Source: Ruaniaceae bacterium (lineage in GTDB: Bacteria > Actinomycetota > Actinomycetes > Actinomycetales > Actinomycetaceae). Taken from it: a stretch of 5,841 bases of DNA. Position 1 is the stretch's first letter. Each line of letters begins with the position of its first letter. The stretch is taken from the NCBI GenBank assembly GCA_030450655.1, contig JAKDIE010000098.1:1-5841 (forward strand), in the 5' to 3' direction. Position numbers and translations under genes: made by a program. Positions 5,621 through 5,841 of the stretch are shown one piece after another. The notes below the pieces were generated by a model that saw only the letters and a list, made by a program, of their open reading frames with translations, was not told where the DNA came from and did not search any database.

Positions 5621-5841
5621 CGAAGATATGGCTGAACGGCACGATCCTGCCCGCGGCGCAGGCGGCGCTTCCCGTCACCGATCACGGCGTGCTCCTTGGT
5701 GACGGCCTCTTCGAGACCTTCCGGGTTCGGGATGGCCGCGTGCGGGACCTGAGTCTGCATTTCGCCCGCCTGCGCGCCTCGTGCGAGCGCATGGGTTTCG
5801 AGCTGGCCGACGACGATCAGCCCCAAGCAGGGGCGGTCCGG
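5617..5841 (+). CDS. pabC: Aminodeoxychorismate lyase (class IV aminotransferase fold), 3' truncated
   Basis: Seventy-five residues are visible before the window ends, starting MTKIWLNGTI. TDHGVLLGDGLFETFRV (21-37) and HFARLRASCERMGF (48-61) are the N-terminal signature of the fold-type IV PLP family, shared by PabC, branched-chain aminotransferases and D-amino acid transaminases. PabC splits 4-amino-4-deoxychorismate into p-aminobenzoate and pyruvate. The catalytic PLP lysine lies beyond the window, so sequence alone does not separate PabC from its relatives; the ATGA overlap with pabB makes PabC by far the likeliest. The first four bases are shared with the end of pabB. Confidence 0.85.
   Translation, partial: MTKIWLNGTILPAAQAALPVTDHGVLLGDGLFETFRVRDGRVRDLSLHFARLRASCERMGFELADDDQPQAGAVR

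Overview
The window is high-GC, densely packed DNA. The gene families, a TTG and a GTG start, an actinobacterial-type LexA box and a probable leaderless gene all point to an actinobacterium, perhaps of the order Micrococcales (the order is only an inference). It holds six protein genes, two of them cut by the window edges. I see no tRNA, rRNA, CRISPR array or insertion sequence.

Left part (1-2632, plus strand): the end of a CapA-family metallophosphoesterase-like protein is followed, after a small hairpin and 63 bases, by an ECF-type sigma factor (TTG start). An 11-base overlap then leads into a single-pass membrane protein with a degenerate Glu-Ser-Ala repeat region and a C-terminal domain like that of CU044_5270-family proteins. 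The last two look like a sigma factor and its translationally coupled membrane partner, which may be a non-classical anti-sigma factor.

Middle (2613-4226, minus strand): a complete DUF222/13E12-type HNH endonuclease gene runs convergently and overlaps the end of the membrane-protein gene by 20 bases. Its control region is unusually readable: a perfect AGGAGGT ribosome-binding site, a TAGAAT -10 element, and directly abutting it a perfect LexA/SOS palindrome, TCGAACGCACGTTCGA. This gene is therefore predicted to be induced by DNA damage, as described for members of the 13E12 family in Mycobacterium tuberculosis.

Right part (4508-5841, plus strand): pabB (aminodeoxychorismate synthase component I, with the diagnostic PIKGT lysine) starts at a GTG six bases after a TANNNT element and has no ribosome-binding site, so it is probably leaderless. 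It overlaps by ATGA the start of pabC (aminodeoxychorismate lyase, class IV PLP enzyme), which runs off the window. Together they convert chorismate plus an ammonia source to p-aminobenzoate for folate. No glutaminase partner (pabA) is visible.

Most of the window is ordinary. The points most worth a second look are the SOS-controlled HNH gene, the tail-to-tail coding overlap, the repeat-bearing sigma partner and the probable leaderless start of pabB.
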